From Cytophagales bacterium (GTDB taxonomy: Bacteria; Bacteroidota; Bacteroidia; Cytophagales; Cyclobacteriaceae): a stretch of DNA of 64,000 bases. Positions 62,648-64,000 of the stretch are shown piece after piece. Each line of letters starts with the position of its first letter. The first letter of the stretch is position 1. A program made the translations under genes and the position numbers. The notes beneath the pieces were generated by a model that was not told where the DNA came from, did no database searches, and was given only the letters and a program-made list of their open reading frames with translations. The DNA is taken from positions 186,001-250,000 of the forward strand of contig JAFLBR010000005.1 of the NCBI GenBank assembly GCA_017303795.1, in the 5' to 3' direction.

Positions 62648-63751
62648 TTGAGCGCAAAAGCATACTTACTCCTGGCCGATGGCCTTCTGTTAGAAGGAAA
62701 AGCAATTGGTAAACGTGGTACCACAGGCGGAGAGATTTGCTTCAACACCGGCATGACTGGCTATCAGGAAATCTACACCGATCCATCTTACTACGGCCAG
62801 ATAATCGTAAACACTACCGCGCATATTGGTAATTATGGTACGGTTGCCGAAGAACAGGAATCAGCCTCACCGAAAATAAGCGGTATTGTGGTGAACGAAT
62901 TCTCAGATGAATTCAGTCGCAAGACGGCCAAGGATAGTTTGCAAACTTATTTAGAGAAAAACGGAGTAGTAGGTATTTCAGACCTCGACACCCGAATGCT
63001 GGTGCGCTACATTCGCAGTAAAGGTGCTATGAATGCGCTGATCTCTTCGGAGTTAACACCCGAGCAAATGAAAGCTGAAATAAAGAAAGTGCCTTCTATG
63101 GATGGCCTTGAATTATCTTCGGTAGTAAGTACTAAGGAAGCTTACTTTTATGGTGATGCCAAAGCGCCCATTAAAATAGCCGCACTTGATTTAGGTATTA
63201 AAACAAATATTCTACGCAACCTTGCTTTGCGCGATTGTTACGTAAAAGTGTTCCCGGCTAAAACTTCCTTTGCGGAAATGGAAAAGTGGGAGCCACACGG
63301 CTACTTTATTTCCAATGGTCCTGGCGATCCTTCGGTAATGGATTATGCCATCAAAACGGTAAAAGATATTCTTGCGGCAGATAAACCTACCTTTGGTATT
63401 TGCCTTGGGCATCAGCTATTGGCGCTTGCAGCAGGATTAACAACCTATAAAATGCACCACGGTCATCGTGGGTTAAACCATCCGGTTAAAAATCTGCTTA
63501 GTGGCTTGGGCGAAATGACTTCGCAGAATCATGGCTTCGCGGTAAGCGAGAAGGAAATTGAAAAAAATCCAGATGTGGAAGTAACACACCTGCACTTGAA
63601 TGACAGTACGATTATGGGTATTCGCTTAAAAAGCAAGCGTGCATTTTCAGTACAGTATCACCCCGAAGCTTCGCCTGGCCCACACGATTCGCAATATTTG
63701 TTCGATCAGTTTGTAACTATGGTGAAAGAAGGTAACATGGTTGGCGTTTAA
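62648..63751 (+). CDS. carA: Carbamoyl-phosphate synthase small subunit
   Basis: The TTG start at 62648 gives 367 residues; no ATG is available. The N-terminal CPSase small-chain domain (SAKAYLLLADGLLLEGKAIGKRG, CFNTGMTGYQEIYTDPSY) is followed by a class I glutamine amidotransferase domain with catalytic Cys in FGICLGHQLL and His/Glu in QYHPEASPGPHD. It gives ammonia from Gln to CarB for pyrimidine and arginine synthesis. A TATTTTTG box (62620-62627) lies 21 bp upstream and may be part of its promoter. Confidence 0.97.
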   Translation: MSAKAYLLLADGLLLEGKAIGKRGTTGGEICFNTGMTGYQEIYTDPSYYGQIIVNTTAHIGNYGTVAEEQESASPKISGIVVNEFSDEFSRKTAKDSLQTYLEKNGVVGISDLDTRMLVRYIRSKGAMNALISSELTPEQMKAEIKKVPSMDGLELSSVVSTKEAYFYGDAKAPIKIAALDLGIKTNILRNLALRDCYVKVFPAKTSFAEMEKWEPHGYFISNGPGDPSVMDYAIKTVKDILAADKPTFGICLGHQLLALAAGLTTYKMHHGHRGLNHPVKNLLSGLGEMTSQNHGFAVSEKEIEKNPDVEVTHLHLNDSTIMGIRLKSKRAFSVQYHPEASPGPHDSQYLFDQFVTMVKEGNMVGV

Positions 63752-63767
63752 TAAATCCACATTCAAA

Positions 63768-64000
63768 ATGAAAAGAATACTACCTCTAATACTTTTTTTA
63801 ACGATTGCAGTTATGAGTTCAGCTCAGGAAAAATTACTTCAGCATGTAGTATTGTTTGAGTTTAAGACGAGTGCTAAACCTGAAGACATCAAGAAAATTG
63901 AAAATGCTTTCAGTGCGCTTTCAACCACCATTAAGGAGATCAAAAAATTTGAATGGGGAACTAACAACAGCCCTGAAAATCTTAACCAGGGATTTACGCA
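63768..64000 (+). CDS. Dabb-family exported protein (partial, runs off window)
   Basis: ATG at 63768 starts 77 visible codons: a signal peptide (LPLILFLTIAVMSSAQ) then KLLQHVVLFEFKTSAKPEDIKKIENAF, the Dabb stress-responsive A/B barrel pattern. It lies 16 bp after carA, so it may be cotranscribed. The 3' end is outside the window. Compare the Tat-type Dabb gene at 6205. Confidence 0.85.
   Translation, partial: MKRILPLILFLTIAVMSSAQEKLLQHVVLFEFKTSAKPEDIKKIENAFSALSTTIKEIKKFEWGTNNSPENLNQGFT

Overview
This window is chromosomal DNA from a member of the Bacteroidetes (Bacteroidota), most likely order Cytophagales. The evidence is a large secreted protein ending in a gliding-motility type (type B) T9SS sorting domain, bacillithiol synthase BshA, a B12-riboswitch operon with BtuB- and BtuG-like proteins, several promoters that fit TTG/TTTG-N19/20-TAnnTTTG, few Shine-Dalgarno sequences, and carA directly behind rplQ. 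The species cannot be named from sequence alone. No prophage, CRISPR array, rRNA or full-length insertion sequence is visible.

Layout. 1-176: end of an SH3-like gene. 171-6615: EamA permease, then an efflux operon (membrane-fusion lipoprotein, FtsX/MacB-type permease, ATPase, 44-residue ORF, LytS-type kinase, LytTR regulator), then a Dabb protein. 6741-9644: ECF sigma factor, HEAT-repeat anti-sigma factor and two exported DUF4097-like proteins. 9694-15252: B12 block (BtuF-like lipoprotein; divergent cobalamin riboswitch, TonB receptor and BtuG-like propeller; DUF5522; MeaB). 15309-18591: CHASE2 protein, exported TPR protein, sucD. 18613-18839: 227-bp MITE-like element. 18925-20066: peroxiredoxin and Rrf2 regulator with an operator. 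20743-21350: two tRNA-Leu genes, with a GIY-YIG ORF lying between two copies of one tRNA's 3' end, plus small repeats. 21454-29494: cytochrome c, small membrane ORF, subtilase, RlmD, T9SS type-B protein, PhoH. 29681-33575: AlbA-domain protein, MoxR/chelatase ATPase and VWA protein with a DUF433/DUF5615 pair between the last two. 33748-43365: BshA, GH3-like/beta-lactamase fusion, MutL, two rhomboids, RlmN. 43460-47720: DUF1611 protein, toxin-antitoxin remnant, dipeptide epimerase, FecCD/BtuCD-type transporter. 48014-62491: ribosomal S10-spc-alpha superoperon from rplC to rplQ, then carA and a second Dabb protein.

How genes work together. The first operon looks like a self-regulated efflux system: a LytS/LytTR pair lies downstream of its transporter genes, and 21-bp-spaced direct repeats lie upstream. 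The B12 block carries surface capture (BtuG-like), outer-membrane transport (BtuB-like), periplasmic binding (BtuF-like) and a B12-enzyme chaperone (MeaB); a possible inner-membrane permease and ATPase lie at 45.7-47.7 kb. The ribosomal superoperon starts at rplC without rpsJ and has a second, near-consensus promoter between rpsN and rpsH. The most unusual stretch is 20.7-21.35 kb, where the GIY-YIG ORF starts on the last base of a tRNA-derived repeat and stops two bases before its second copy.
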